From: Lysobacterales bacterium
Lineage (GTDB): Bacteria; Pseudomonadota; Gammaproteobacteria; Xanthomonadales; Rhodanobacteraceae
Length of the DNA stretch: 7,517 nucleotides
Reading direction: 5' to 3'
NCBI GenBank assembly: GCA_013298265.1
Contig: JAAFHE010000166.1
Location: 1-7,517 of the forward strand
Shown: positions 1-5,967 of the stretch, in pieces
Numbering within the stretch: the stretch's first letter is position 1
Layout of the letters: each line of letters opens with the position of its first letter
Notes under the pieces: generated by a model
The model's database searches: none
Seen by the model: the letters and a program-made list of their open reading frames with translations, nothing else
Told to the model about the DNA's origin: nothing
Program-made: the position numbers and the translations under genes

Positions 1-1199
1 TCCGCCTCGCCGATTACATACTCGACATCGGTCCGGGCGCCGGCGTGCACGGCGGCGAGATCGTCGCCCAGGGCTCGCTCAAGGACGTGCTCAAGAGCCC
101 GCGTTCGGTGACCGGGCAATACCTGTCGGGCAAGCGCCGCATCGCCATTCCGAAGCAGCGGCGTACACCGGACCCCAAGCGCATGCTGCGCATCACCGGC
201 GCCAGCGGCAACAATCTGAAAAATGTCGATCTGGAAATTCCGGCCGGCCTGTTCACCTGCATCACCGGCGTATCCGGTTCGGGCAAGTCGACGCTGATCA
301 ACGACACGCTGTATCGCCTGACCGCGGCAGAACTCAACGGTGCCGGCGAGAAACCGGCCGCCTACAAGAAGGTGCAGGGCCTGGACCTGTTCGACAAGGT
401 CGTCGACATCGACCAGTCGCCGATCGGCCGCACGCCACGCTCGAACCCGGCCACGTATACCGGCCTGTTCACGCCGCTGCGGGAACTGTTCGCGCAGGTG
501 CCGGAATCGCGCGCGCGCGGCTACGGCGCCGGACGCTTCAGCTTCAACGTCAAGGGCGGCCGCTGCGAAGCCTGCGAAGGCGACGGCCTGATCAAGGTCG
601 AGATGCATTTCCTGCCCGACGTCTACGTGCCCTGCGATCTCTGCCACGGCAAGCGCTACAACCGCGAGACGCTCGACATCACCTACAAGGGCTACAACAT
701 CTCCGACGTGCTGCAGATGACGGTCGAGGACGCTTACAAGCTGTTCGAGCCCGTGCCGACGCTGGCGCGCAAGCTCGAGACACTGATGCATGTGGGTCTG
801 AGCTACATCAAGCTCGGCCAGAGCGCGACCACGCTCTCGGGCGGCGAGGCGCAGCGCGTCAAGCTCTCGCGCGAACTGTCCAAACGCGATACCGGACGCA
901 CGCTCTACATCCTGGACGAACCCACCACCGGCCTGCACTTCCACGATATCGAGCAGCTGCTGCAGGTGCTGCAGCGCCTGTCCGAAGACGGCAATACCGT
1001 AGTCGTGATCGAGCACAACCTCGACGTGATCAAGACCGCCGACTGGGTCGTCGATCTCGGCCCCGAAGGCGGCCACCGCGGCGGCGAGATCATCGCCAGC
1101 GGCACGCCCGAGCAGATCGCCGCCGACAAGCGCTCGCATACCGGTCGCTTCCTCGCACGCCTGCTCGCCGGCAACGGCAAGAAGAAGGAGGCAGCGTGA
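1..1199 (+). CDS. uvrA: UvrA, excinuclease ABC subunit A (C-terminal part, 5' end outside window)
   Basis: UvrA is the DNA damage-recognition ATPase of nucleotide excision repair; it dimerises, loads UvrB at lesions and acts in the cytoplasm on DNA. The reading frame is open from base 3 and gives 398 residues, against about 940 for a full UvrA, so roughly the first 540 residues lie upstream. Visible in order: the end of the first ATPase half ([14 protein letters not shown]), Walker [10 protein letters not shown] (267-293), the C-terminal zinc finger as C-X2-C-X19-C-X2-C (Cys codons 564-575 and 633-644), the ABC signature [12 protein letters not shown] (from 834), Walker B with catalytic Glu in [11 protein letters not shown] (from 906), and the H-loop VVVIEHNLD. 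All expected nucleotide-binding and zinc-binding residues of this half are present. The TGA stop overlaps the start of the downstream thioesterase gene, so the two are probably co-transcribed. Identification is secure. Confidence 0.98.
   Translation, partial: RLADYILDIGPGAGVHGGEIVAQGSLKDVLKSPRSVTGQYLSGKRRIAIPKQRRTPDPKRMLRITGASGNNLKNVDLEIPAGLFTCITGVSGSGKSTLINDTLYRLTAAELNGAGEKPAAYKKVQGLDLFDKVVDIDQSPIGRTPRSNPATYTGLFTPLRELFAQVPESRARGYGAGRFSFNVKGGRCEACEGDGLIKVEMHFLPDVYVPCDLCHGKRYNRETLDITYKGYNISDVLQMTVEDAYKLFEPVPTLARKLETLMHVGLSYIKLGQSATTLSGGEAQRVKLSRELSKRDTGRTLYILDEPTTGLHFHDIEQLLQVLQRLSEDGNTVVVIEHNLDVIKTADWVVDLGPEGGHRGGEIIASGTPEQIAADKRSHTGRFLARLLAGNGKKKEAA
1185..1190 (+). promoter_or_regulatory. 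Shine-Dalgarno site AAGGAG for the thioesterase GTG start
   Basis: A strong AAGGAG lies five bases before the GTG at 1196, inside the last codons of uvrA. It supports the unusual GTG start and translational coupling to uvrA through the GTGA overlap at 1196-1199. Confidence 0.75.
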
Positions 1200-1633
1200 C
1201 CGCAGCGGATCAAGCCCCAGCCGCGGCATGCCAGCAGCTCGCACGCGTGCCGATCCGCGTGCGCTGGCGCGATCTCGACGCGTTCAACCACGTCAACAAC
1301 GCGAGCTTCCTGACCTTTCTCGAGGAAGCACGCCTGGTCTGGCTCAGCGGCATCGACGGCGAGTGGACCGGCGAGGCCTTCATGCCGGTGCTCGCAGCGA
1401 CGCAGGTGAATTACCGCCGCCAGCTCGGCTGGCCGGGTGAAGTCATCGTCGAGCTGTCGGTACAGCGCATCGGCAACAGCTCGCTGACGATCGCGCATCG
1501 CATCGTCTCGGCCGACAACGCGGACCTGCTCTACGCTGACGGCAGCGTCGTGATGGTCTGGGCCGATCCCGCCAACGGAACATCAGTCGCGCTGCCTGCC
1601 GCCGTCCGTCGCGCCTGCGAGCGAACTGCTTAG
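1196..1633 (+). CDS. Hot-dog fold acyl-CoA thioesterase (4HBT, YbgC/FadM type)
   Basis: This 145-residue protein belongs to the 4-hydroxybenzoyl-CoA thioesterase superfamily, cytoplasmic enzymes that hydrolyse acyl-CoA to free acid and CoA. The length is typical. The family active-site segment is clear at residues 24-36 ([13 protein letters not shown]); Asp28 aligns with the catalytic Asp of YbgC, and [10 protein letters not shown] (41-50) continues the long central helix as in YbgC and Fad[20 protein letters not shown] (71-89) and SLTIAHRIV (97-104) are the expected beta strands. The GTG start is chosen for its strong upstream Shine-Dalgarno site and its four-base overlap with the uvrA stop. 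The physiological substrate cannot be read from sequence; FadM-like long-chain acyl-CoA or a YbgC-like role are both possible. The link to uvrA is probably genomic convenience and not shared function. See the finding on the coding-like frame that continues past its stop. Confidence 0.9.
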   Translation: MTAADQAPAAACQQLARVPIRVRWRDLDAFNHVNNASFLTFLEEARLVWLSGIDGEWTGEAFMPVLAATQVNYRRQLGWPGEVIVELSVQRIGNSSLTIAHRIVSADNADLLYADGSVVMVWADPANGTSVALPAAVRRACERTA

Positions 1634-1727
1634 CATCGTCGCAGCCGCAGGCGTCGCCATCGAAGTGCTGTTCGAACTGACTCAGCGTGACCGCAGGCGA
1701 GAGCTGGACACGGAATTGCCGCATTGA

Positions 1728-2291
1728 TCACGCGGCGTGCAAGCTGTCCGCCTGGCGCAACTGACCGGGCAGCAGCGCATACACCGATGCAGTGGCCGCC
1801 TCGCCGTGATGCTGCACGCGATGACGCGCATCGCGTTCGCGCAGCGCGCCCAGCGCACGTGCGACGCGATGGCTGGCGTGGTTGTCGAGCAGCACGATGA
1901 TCTCGATACGGCACAGCGCGAGCTCGCGAAAACCGAACTCCGCCGCGACGGCCGCCGCGCGGCGCGCGACGCCGCGGCCAGTGTGTGCGCTGGACACCCA
2001 GTAACCCAATGCGCCGCGCCGGTTCGGCAGATCCAGGTGATTGATGCCGGTGCCCCCGACGACATCGCCACGGTGCGCGTCGAAGACGCCGAGGGGAAAC
2101 TGGCTGCGCTCGTGCCAGCAGTGCAGCGAAAAATCCACCCAGGCCACCGCATCGGCCAGCGTGTAGGTATCGGAACACCAGGGCAGCCAGCGGGTCAGCT
2201 CGCCGCGCGAGGCATCGACCGCGCGATACAGGTTTTCCGCGTCAGCCGCTTGCCAGGGCCTGACGATCAATCCGCCGGTCGCTTTCAGCAT
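1728..2291 (-). CDS. GNAT family N-acetyltransferase (RimJ/RimL type)
   Basis: This 187-residue protein has the GNAT fold pattern of the RimJ/RimL subgroup, which transfers acetyl from acetyl-CoA to an amine, often a protein N-terminus or small molecule. Visible are the N-terminal strand GLIVRPWQAADAENLY (7-22), the core strand GVFDAHRGDVVGGTGINHLD (68-87), the strand GALGYWVS (93-100) followed by the acetyl-CoA pyrophosphate loop HTGRGVA (103-109), a helix ARRAAAVAAEFGF, the strand RIEIIVLLDNHASHRVARA (128-146), and a terminal HGEAATASVYALLP. The ATG at 2289-2291 is chosen because the protein begins just before the conserved first strand and the gap to the copper chaperone stop is 19 bases; a longer version starting at 2396 would overlap that gene and add residues outside the fold. 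It is probably the second gene of an operon. The substrate is unknown. Confidence 0.88.
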   Translation of the reverse strand: MLKATGGLIVRPWQAADAENLYRAVDASRGELTRWLPWCSDTYTLADAVAWVDFSLHCWHERSQFPLGVFDAHRGDVVGGTGINHLDLPNRRGALGYWVSSAHTGRGVARRAAAVAAEFGFRELALCRIEIIVLLDNHASHRVARALGALRERDARHRVQHHGEAATASVYALLPGQLRQADSLHAA

Positions 2292-2310
2292 GAATATTCC
2301 CGCCGGCGAT

Positions 2311-2790
2311 TCAATGATGTGCGTGGTCGTCCGCGGATGCGGCGGTATCGCGGACGACGAACTCGGCCTCGGCTGAAGATCCATCCTCGATTTCAAACCG
2401 GATCACGAGTTTCGCACCCGCCTCCAGCTCACGGACGGGACGCATCAGCATGAGGTGCTTGCCGCCGGGTTCCAAGCTGACGCTTTCGCCGGCAGCCAGC
2501 AGAATCTGTGGGAGTTCGCGCATGCGCGCCATGCCGTTCTCGATCACCGTCGCGTGAATGCTGACGCCGCCGAACACTTCGCTCGTCGCACCGCGAACGA
2601 CCAGCGGCGCATCGCCGGCATTGCGCAGCGTTGCGTAGCCCGCACGCATCGCCGCAGCCGGCGGAGCCGTGCGTATCCACGCATCCTCGACCACGAGATG
2701 CCCCGCGGCCTCGACCGTGCTCATGAACGACGTCGCCAACACCCATGCCGCAAACCAACGACCAGCCCACACCCCGCTAACGCGCCACAT
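2311..2790 (-). CDS. PCu(A)C periplasmic copper chaperone (DUF461 family)
   Basis: This 159-residue exported protein belongs to the PCu(A)C family, periplasmic copper(I) chaperones that help deliver copper to the CuA site of cytochrome c oxidases. The family motif H-X10-M-X21-H-X-M is exact: His79, Met90, His112 and Met114 (in PGGKHLMLM). An N-terminal signal peptide is visible: basic residues, a hydrophobic stretch around residues 12-22, then a likely cleavage near VEA-AG (residues 26-30). The mature part begins HLVVEDAWIRTAPP, typical of the family. The C-terminus DDHAHH is rich in histidine and acid and may add a metal site. GGGAG lies six bases before the ATG. The usual companions (Sco1, TonB-dependent receptor, cytochrome oxidase genes) are not in this window; the next gene in the same direction is a GNAT acetyltransferase. 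Function is confident, the exact oxidase target is not. Confidence 0.93.
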   Translation of the reverse strand: MWRVSGVWAGRWFAAWVLATSFMSTVEAAGHLVVEDAWIRTAPPAAAMRAGYATLRNAGDAPLVVRGATSEVFGGVSIHATVIENGMARMRELPQILLAAGESVSLEPGGKHLMLMRPVRELEAGAKLVIRFEIEDGSSAEAEFVVRDTAASADDHAHH

Positions 2791-2822
2791 GGCCTGCTCC
2801 CTTCCATCCGCCGTCTTGTGGC

Positions 2823-2860
2823 TATGATAATTGCCGGCCGGCGCGTTTTCCGTGGCCGGC
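2823..2860 (+). promoter_or_regulatory. Divergent intergenic control region: possible -10 element and leader hairpin
   Basis: The 128 bases between the divergent copper chaperone and crotonase genes hold an isolated AT-rich patch, TATGATAAT (2823-2831), in very GC-rich surroundings. It could serve as a -10 element for the + strand (TATGAT or GATAAT); its complement (TATCAT) could serve the - strand. No convincing -35 is seen. Just after it, GCCGGCC (2833-2839) and GGCCGGC (2854-2860) can form a 7-bp stem with a 14-base loop, which would sit in the leader of the crotonase mRNA. Assignment is tentative. Confidence 0.3.
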
Positions 2861-2918
2861 GGCTGCGACCCGGCGTCGCACCTTCGCCGGCCCCGTCGCG
2901 CCCACCCTGGAGATCCGC

Positions 2919-3674
2919 ATGCTCGACCTGATCCGTCACGACGACATTCTTGAACTGCGCCTGGCGCGGCCGCCGGTCAACGCACTCGACGCCGGCCTGA
3001 TACATGCCCTGCGCCAGGCGATCGAGGCAGCGCCGAGCGAAGGCGCGCGCGGTCTCATCCTGTCGGGCCGCAGCGGCATGTTCTCCGGCGGTCTCGACGT
3101 GCCGTCACTGCTGCAGCTGGACCGGGCTGGCATGGCCGGGGTCTGGCGCAACCTGTTCGGTGCCTGCGCCGCGCTCGCGCGTTCGACCATTCCCACGGTT
3201 GCCGCTATCACCGGCCACAGCCCGGCCGGCGGCGCGGTACTCTCGATCTTCTGCGACTACCGCATCATGGCGCGCGGCGACTACCGCATCGGCTTGAACG
3301 AAGTGCAGGTCGGCCTGGTTGTACCGGAACCGATCCAGCGCGGCCTGCGCCGACTGGTCGGCAACTATCGCGCCGAGCGCCTGATGGTCGCCGGCGCCAT
3401 GCTCGATTCCGAACAGGCGCTCGCCGCAGGCTTCGTCGACGAGCTCGTCGACGTCGACCACGTCGTCGCCCGCGCGCAGATCTGGCTAGGCGAACTGCTG
3501 GCCCTGCCGCCGCGCGCCATGGGCGAGACACGCCGCTTCGCCCGCGCCGATCTTGCGGACGCATTTGGTGACATCGCAACACTCAACGTTGACGAATTCG
3601 TCGACGGCTGGTTCGGCGAGGAGTCGCAGCGGGTGCTGCAGGGACTGGTGGCTAAACTCAAGTCCAAGGCCTGA
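2919..3674 (+). CDS. Crotonase-fold delta3,delta2-enoyl-CoA isomerase-like protein
   Basis: This 251-residue protein is a crotonase superfamily member. The first oxyanion-hole segment is FSGGLDVPSL (55-64) and the second is GHSPAGGAVLSIFCDYRIM (99-117). In classical enoyl-CoA hydratases two Glu act (E144 and E164 in rat). Here the first position is a hydrophobic residue (Val107) while the second is kept as Glu128 in IGLNEVQVGLVVP (124-136). A single Glu in this IGLNE context, together with the SPAGG...CDYRIMA stretch, is the arrangement I recall for mitochondrial-type delta3,delta2-enoyl-CoA isomerase (ECI1/DCI), which shifts the double bond so that unsaturated fatty acids can enter beta-oxidation. 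The ATG is preceded by TGGAG (2908-2912) at six bases. The gene appears monocistronic and ends before a hairpin terminator. It could instead be a hydratase-like paralog of unknown substrate; the superfamily call is certain, the isomerase call probable. Confidence 0.85.
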   Translation: MLDLIRHDDILELRLARPPVNALDAGLIHALRQAIEAAPSEGARGLILSGRSGMFSGGLDVPSLLQLDRAGMAGVWRNLFGACAALARSTIPTVAAITGHSPAGGAVLSIFCDYRIMARGDYRIGLNEVQVGLVVPEPIQRGLRRLVGNYRAERLMVAGAMLDSEQALAAGFVDELVDVDHVVARAQIWLGELLALPPRAMGETRRFARADLADAFGDIATLNVDEFVDGWFGEESQRVLQGLVAKLKSKA

Positions 3675-3703
3675 TCGCGAGCGCCGCAGAAAAGTGGAAT
3701 AAG

Positions 3704-3725
3704 GAACATCCGAACATCGAACACC
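3704..3725 (+). repeat. Three tandem GAACATC-like units
   Basis: GAACATC occurs at 3704-3710 and 3712-3718, followed at once by GAACACC at 3719-3725. The third copy is also the outer part of the left arm of the terminator hairpin, so the repeat may have arisen from the stem sequence. Confidence 0.6.
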
Positions 3726-3747
3726 CCGCGCAATCGGCGGGGTGTTC
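3719..3747. terminator. Hairpin terminator between convergent genes
   Basis: An 11-bp perfect stem, GAACACCCCGC (3719-3729) paired with GCGGGGTGTTC (3737-3747), has a 7-base loop. It lies between the ends of the crotonase (+) and sulfurtransferase (-) genes, where a shared bidirectional terminator is expected. A continuous T-run is missing on either side; only short T pairs follow on the - strand, so efficiency is uncertain. Confidence 0.65.
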
Positions 3748-3799
3748 AATCAAGATCACGTCGCGTCGGCACCCCTGCGGCACCGGCGAAGCCTGCTGC

Positions 3800-4651
3800 C
3801 TATGCCGCGCCGCGTGCAACCGGACGCGTGGCGTCGGAAATCCAGCCGCTCCAAGACGGCGCGAAGATGCGCGAACCTTCCAGGCCGGCGTGCTCCATAG
3901 CGAGCAGGTTGTGGCAGGCGGTCACGCCGGAACCGCAGGAGTGGATCACCTGCCTGGGTTCGTAGCCGGCGATCACGGCTTCGAATTCGCCGCGCAATTC
4001 GTCGGCGTGCTTGAAGATGCCGCCCGCGGCGAGGTTGTCGTTGAACGGGCGGTTGCGCGCGCCGGGAATGTGCCCGGCGACCGGGTCCAGCGGCTCCACA
4101 TCGCCACGAAAACGCGCCGCGGCACGCGCGTCAAGCAGCAGCACGCTCGCATCATGCAGGCCGGCGGCGAGTTCGTCGGCATAGACGATCTGATCCGCCG
4201 CGAACGCCAGTCCGATCGTGCCCCCGGCCTGCGCCGGGACTTCGCTGCTCAGCGGCAGACAGGCCGCGGACCATGCGGCAAAACCGCCGTCCAGCACAGC
4301 CGCGCGGCGATGGCCGATCAGCCGCAGCATCCACCACAGGCGCGATGCGGTCGAGCCGGTCGCATCGTCATAGGCGACAACCTGCTGGTCCGGCCGCCAG
4401 CCCCAGCGCCGCAGCGCCGCGGCGAATCGTTCGATGTCAGGCAACGGATGACGGCCGAGGCCCTGCTTGGACAGGTCCGAAAGATCCTGGTCCAGGCTCG
4501 CGTAGTGCGCATTCGGCAGATGCGACGCGCGCCAGGCGTTCTCGCCTTTGTGCGTGTCAGCCAGGTCGAAACGGCAGTCGACGATGAGGAGTTCCGAAGA
4601 ACCGCACAACTCGGCCAGTTCCTGTGGCGATATCAGCGTGGTGTAGGTCAT
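3800..4651 (-). CDS. Two-domain sulfurtransferase (3-mercaptopyruvate sulfurtransferase-like rhodanese)
   Basis: This 283-residue cytoplasmic enzyme has two rhodanese domains, an inactive N-terminal one (about 1-130) and a catalytic C-terminal one (about 155-283). It should transfer sulfur from 3-mercaptopyruvate or thiosulfate to a thiophilic acceptor such as cyanide or thioredoxin through a persulfide on Cys239. The active-site loop CGSGVTAC (239-246) is of the mercaptopyruvate sulfurtransferase (SseA) type; thiosulfate sulfurtransferases usually carry CRKGVTA. Other landmarks are the N-terminal HLPNAHYASLDQDLS (44-58), the linker-domain DGGFAAW (121-127), RFRG (180-183), GHIPGARNRPF (193-203) and the terminal SWSGW (266-270). 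The segment between RFRG and GHIPG is two residues shorter than in human or E. coli enzymes as I recall them and lacks the second substrate-binding Arg. The ATG overlaps the upstream Nudix stop as ATGA, making this the last gene of a three-gene operon. Substrate preference is inferred only. Confidence 0.9.
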   Translation of the reverse strand: MTYTTLISPQELAELCGSSELLIVDCRFDLADTHKGENAWRASHLPNAHYASLDQDLSDLSKQGLGRHPLPDIERFAAALRRWGWRPDQQVVAYDDATGSTASRLWWMLRLIGHRRAAVLDGGFAAWSAACLPLSSEVPAQAGGTIGLAFAADQIVYADELAAGLHDASVLLLDARAAARFRGDVEPLDPVAGHIPGARNRPFNDNLAAGGIFKHADELRGEFEAVIAGYEPRQVIHSCGSGVTACHNLLAMEHAGLEGSRIFAPSWSGWISDATRPVARGAA

Positions 4652-5265
4652 GGCAAAGCCTCCATCCGGCGCAGCAGATTCACCAGCATCGCGGCGGTCG
4701 CGCCCCAGATGCGGCGACCGTCGTACTCGTATTCGTAGATTTCGCGCCGGCGTCCACGCCAGTCGATCTCGCTGCGGCGCAGGTTGGCTACGTCGAGCAG
4801 GAACGGAAGCGGCACCTCGAAGACTTCAGCCACTTCGCGCGGATCCGGCGCGAGCACGTAGTCGGGCGCGACCTCGGCCACGACCGGCGTCACAGCAAAG
4901 CCGCTGATGGTCTCGAAGCAGTCGAGAAAGCCCAGCGGCCGCACCAGACCGCGCAGGATGCCGGTCTCCTCTTCGGTCTCGCGCAGCGCCGCGGCGATCA
5001 CGTCGGCGTCATCGCGTTCGATGCGTCCGCCCGGAAAACTGACCTGTCCCGCGTGCGTGCGCATGCCTTCGTTGCGTCGCGTGAAAAGCAGGGAACTCAT
5101 CGCGCCGCGCCGCACGAGCGGCACGAGCACCGCGGCCGGCGTACGCACCGTGTCGCCGAGCAGGTCAGCGAGTTCGGCATGGTTCCAGCCGGGCAGCGAC
5201 GGCGGATCGTCGAGCCGGCGCAAGGAGGAAAGCAGCGTTGCGCCGGTGGCGGCGCGATCGCTCAT
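4648..5265 (-). CDS. Nudix hydrolase, NudL/CoA pyrophosphatase subfamily
   Basis: This 205-residue Nudix protein resembles NudL (YeaB), which hydrolyses CoA and its thioesters to 3'-phospho-AMP plus 4'-phosphopantetheine (or the acyl form). The subfamily signature preceding the Nudix box is present: LLFTRRNEGMRTHAGQVSFP (59-78), followed by GG at 79-80. The box itself ends in RETEEETGI (95-103) with the metal-binding Glu residues; its front half has Asp-rich spacing (RIERDDAD), as in NudL. A DPREVAEVFEVPL stretch (141-153) and a C-terminal IWGATAAML (186-194) are also typical. The ATG at 5263-5265 is chosen because it overlaps the DUF1289 stop as ATGA and the protein then has normal NudL length; a longer frame up to 5403 would run antisense-like through the upstream gene in another frame. 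It sits mid-operon between DUF1289 and the sulfurtransferase. The true substrate is unproven. Confidence 0.9.
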   Translation of the reverse strand: MSDRAATGATLLSSLRRLDDPPSLPGWNHAELADLLGDTVRTPAAVLVPLVRRGAMSSLLFTRRNEGMRTHAGQVSFPGGRIERDDADVIAAALRETEEETGILRGLVRPLGFLDCFETISGFAVTPVVAEVAPDYVLAPDPREVAEVFEVPLPFLLDVANLRRSEIDWRGRRREIYEYEYDGRRIWGATAAMLVNLLRRMEALP

Positions 5266-5453
5266 GAGCGCTGCCGCTCCCGTTCCGGCAGCACGTCGAA
5301 CATCAGGTGACGGCGTTCCGCGTCGCTGAGTCCGCGCCACGCGGCAATCTCGGCACCGGTGCGATGGCAGCCTTCGCAATAGCCGTGCGCATCGAGTGCG
5401 CATACACCAATGCAGGGCGTCAGGATCACAGCAGGAGAGTCAACTGAGAACAT
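5262..5453 (-). CDS. DUF1289 small cysteine-rich protein
   Basis: This 63-residue protein matches the DUF1289 family (E. coli YdhL is a member), small proteins of unknown function. The family pattern is clear: TPCIGVCALDAHGYCEGCHR (12-31), with cysteines at 14, 18, 26 and 29 spaced C-X3-C-X7-C-X2-C, then TGAEIAAWRGLSDAERR (32-48). Four regularly spaced cysteines suggest a zinc or iron-sulfur site, which is inference. The ATG at 5451-5453 has no recognisable Shine-Dalgarno site before it, so the leader may be very short or the real start may lie slightly downstream; the conserved part begins near residue 12. Its TGA overlaps the Nudix start (ATGA), so it leads a three-gene operon with Nudix and sulfurtransferase. 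Confidence 0.88.
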   Translation of the reverse strand: MFSVDSPAVILTPCIGVCALDAHGYCEGCHRTGAEIAAWRGLSDAERRHLMFDVLPERERQRS

Positions 5454-5518
5454 CGTCGTAGGAATGTGGCGATTACGTTGCTAGATTACAACAACCCTGA
5501 ACTGCGGAACGGTTGAGC
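5454..5518. promoter_or_regulatory. Shared upstream region of divergent DUF1289 operon and 5519 gene
   Basis: These 65 bases must hold the promoters of both the leftward three-gene operon and the rightward small gene. The middle (about 5470-5495) is markedly richer in A and T than its surroundings, as expected for promoter DNA, with -10-like hexamers such as TAGATT (5482-5487, +). No well-spaced -35/-10 pair can be assigned on either strand. Confidence 0.35.
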
Positions 5519-5899
5519 ATGCTCGCACTTGCCACCCGGGTCGTCAGTGATTATGGCAAGGTGCTCGCCCACGTCTCCCCTGGCGTGTACGGGCTGCCCC
5601 AGTCGCTGCTGCCCTATCCGAAAGATCGCATCCGCGCTGCGCTGCGCTTCCTGCTGCATGAAGTGGCGCCCGATCATCCCGAACTGCGCGAAGGACTCGC
5701 CCGCGGATATGTATACCTTGCGCAATTTGTCGAAGACGGCGACGCCGACACCATAGCCCGCGGCGCTGCGGTAGCTAGCGGCATCGGCATCGACCGGGGC
5801 GACGCGGAGCCAGCCATGCGCTTGATCAACCGTATCAAGGCGGAAATGGAAGTCGCGCTGGAGGAACTCGCGGGAACCCGCGAAGAAGCCAGAGCCTAG
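5519..5899 (+). CDS. Conserved-looking small protein of unknown function
   Basis: I do not recognise this 126-residue protein. It looks like a real gene: it fills the space between a divergent promoter region and a strong terminator, its composition is balanced, and it uses C/G at third positions like its neighbours. It has no signal peptide, transmembrane segment or cysteine, and is probably a cytoplasmic, mainly helical protein. The most distinctive stretch is PGVYGLPQSLLPYPKDRIRA (21-40), followed by helices ALRFLLHEVAP, ELREGLARGYVYLAQFV (55-71) and a charged C-terminal helix around RLINRIKAEMEVALEELAG (101-119). The ATG at 5519 is preferred; a TTG six bases upstream in frame would add two residues. 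The Shine-Dalgarno match is weak (GGAACGG, 5506-5512). It is monocistronic. Confidence 0.75.
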   Translation: MLALATRVVSDYGKVLAHVSPGVYGLPQSLLPYPKDRIRAALRFLLHEVAPDHPELREGLARGYVYLAQFVEDGDADTIARGAAVASGIGIDRGDAEPAMRLINRIKAEMEVALEELAGTREEARA

Positions 5900-5910
5900 C
5901 GGCCCTGCTC

Positions 5911-5927
5911 TTCCCGATTCCCGATTC
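5911..5927 (+). repeat. Short TTCCCGA tandem repeat
   Basis: The unit TTCCCGA is repeated at 5911-5917 and 5918-5924 and followed by TTC. It sits between the stop of the small unknown gene and the terminator stem. Similar tracts are, from memory, frequent between genes in Xanthomonadales genomes; this is not verified here. Confidence 0.55.
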
Positions 5928-5931
5928 ACCC

Positions 5932-5967
5932 AACGAAAAAGCCGCGCATTCGCGCGGCTTTTTCGTT
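5932..5967. terminator. Bidirectional rho-independent terminator
   Basis: A perfect 16-bp inverted repeat with an ATTC loop: left arm 5932-5947 (AACGAAAAAGCCGCGC), right arm 5952-5967 (GCGCGGCTTTTTCGTT). The GC core is flanked by A5 on one side and T5 on the other, so it reads as an intrinsic terminator on both strands. It serves the small unknown gene (+) and the FKBP gene (-), whose TAA begins at the last base of the stem. Confidence 0.93.

Noticed and set aside
2292..2396. 35-residue N-terminal extension of the GNAT protein
   Set aside because: It overlaps the copper chaperone gene and adds Ser/Pro-rich residues outside the GNAT fold.
1737..2453. Long + strand open frame of 238 codons
   Set aside because: It lies antisense to the GNAT gene and part of the copper chaperone, has low-complexity Arg/Ala/His-rich composition and matches no fold; a shadow of GC-rich coding on the other strand.
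3890..4738. Long + strand open frame of 282 codons
   Set aside because: It is antisense to the sulfurtransferase, whose domains and active-site loop are clear. The frame has no recognisable domain.
5266..5403. N-terminal extension of the Nudix protein
   Set aside because: The extra Arg/Cys-rich residues come from reading the DUF1289 gene in another frame; the ATGA overlap start gives a normal family length.
5477..5492. GTTG-N8-CAAC inverted repeat as an operator
   Set aside because: Four-base arms are too short to separate from chance, although the position between divergent genes is suggestive.
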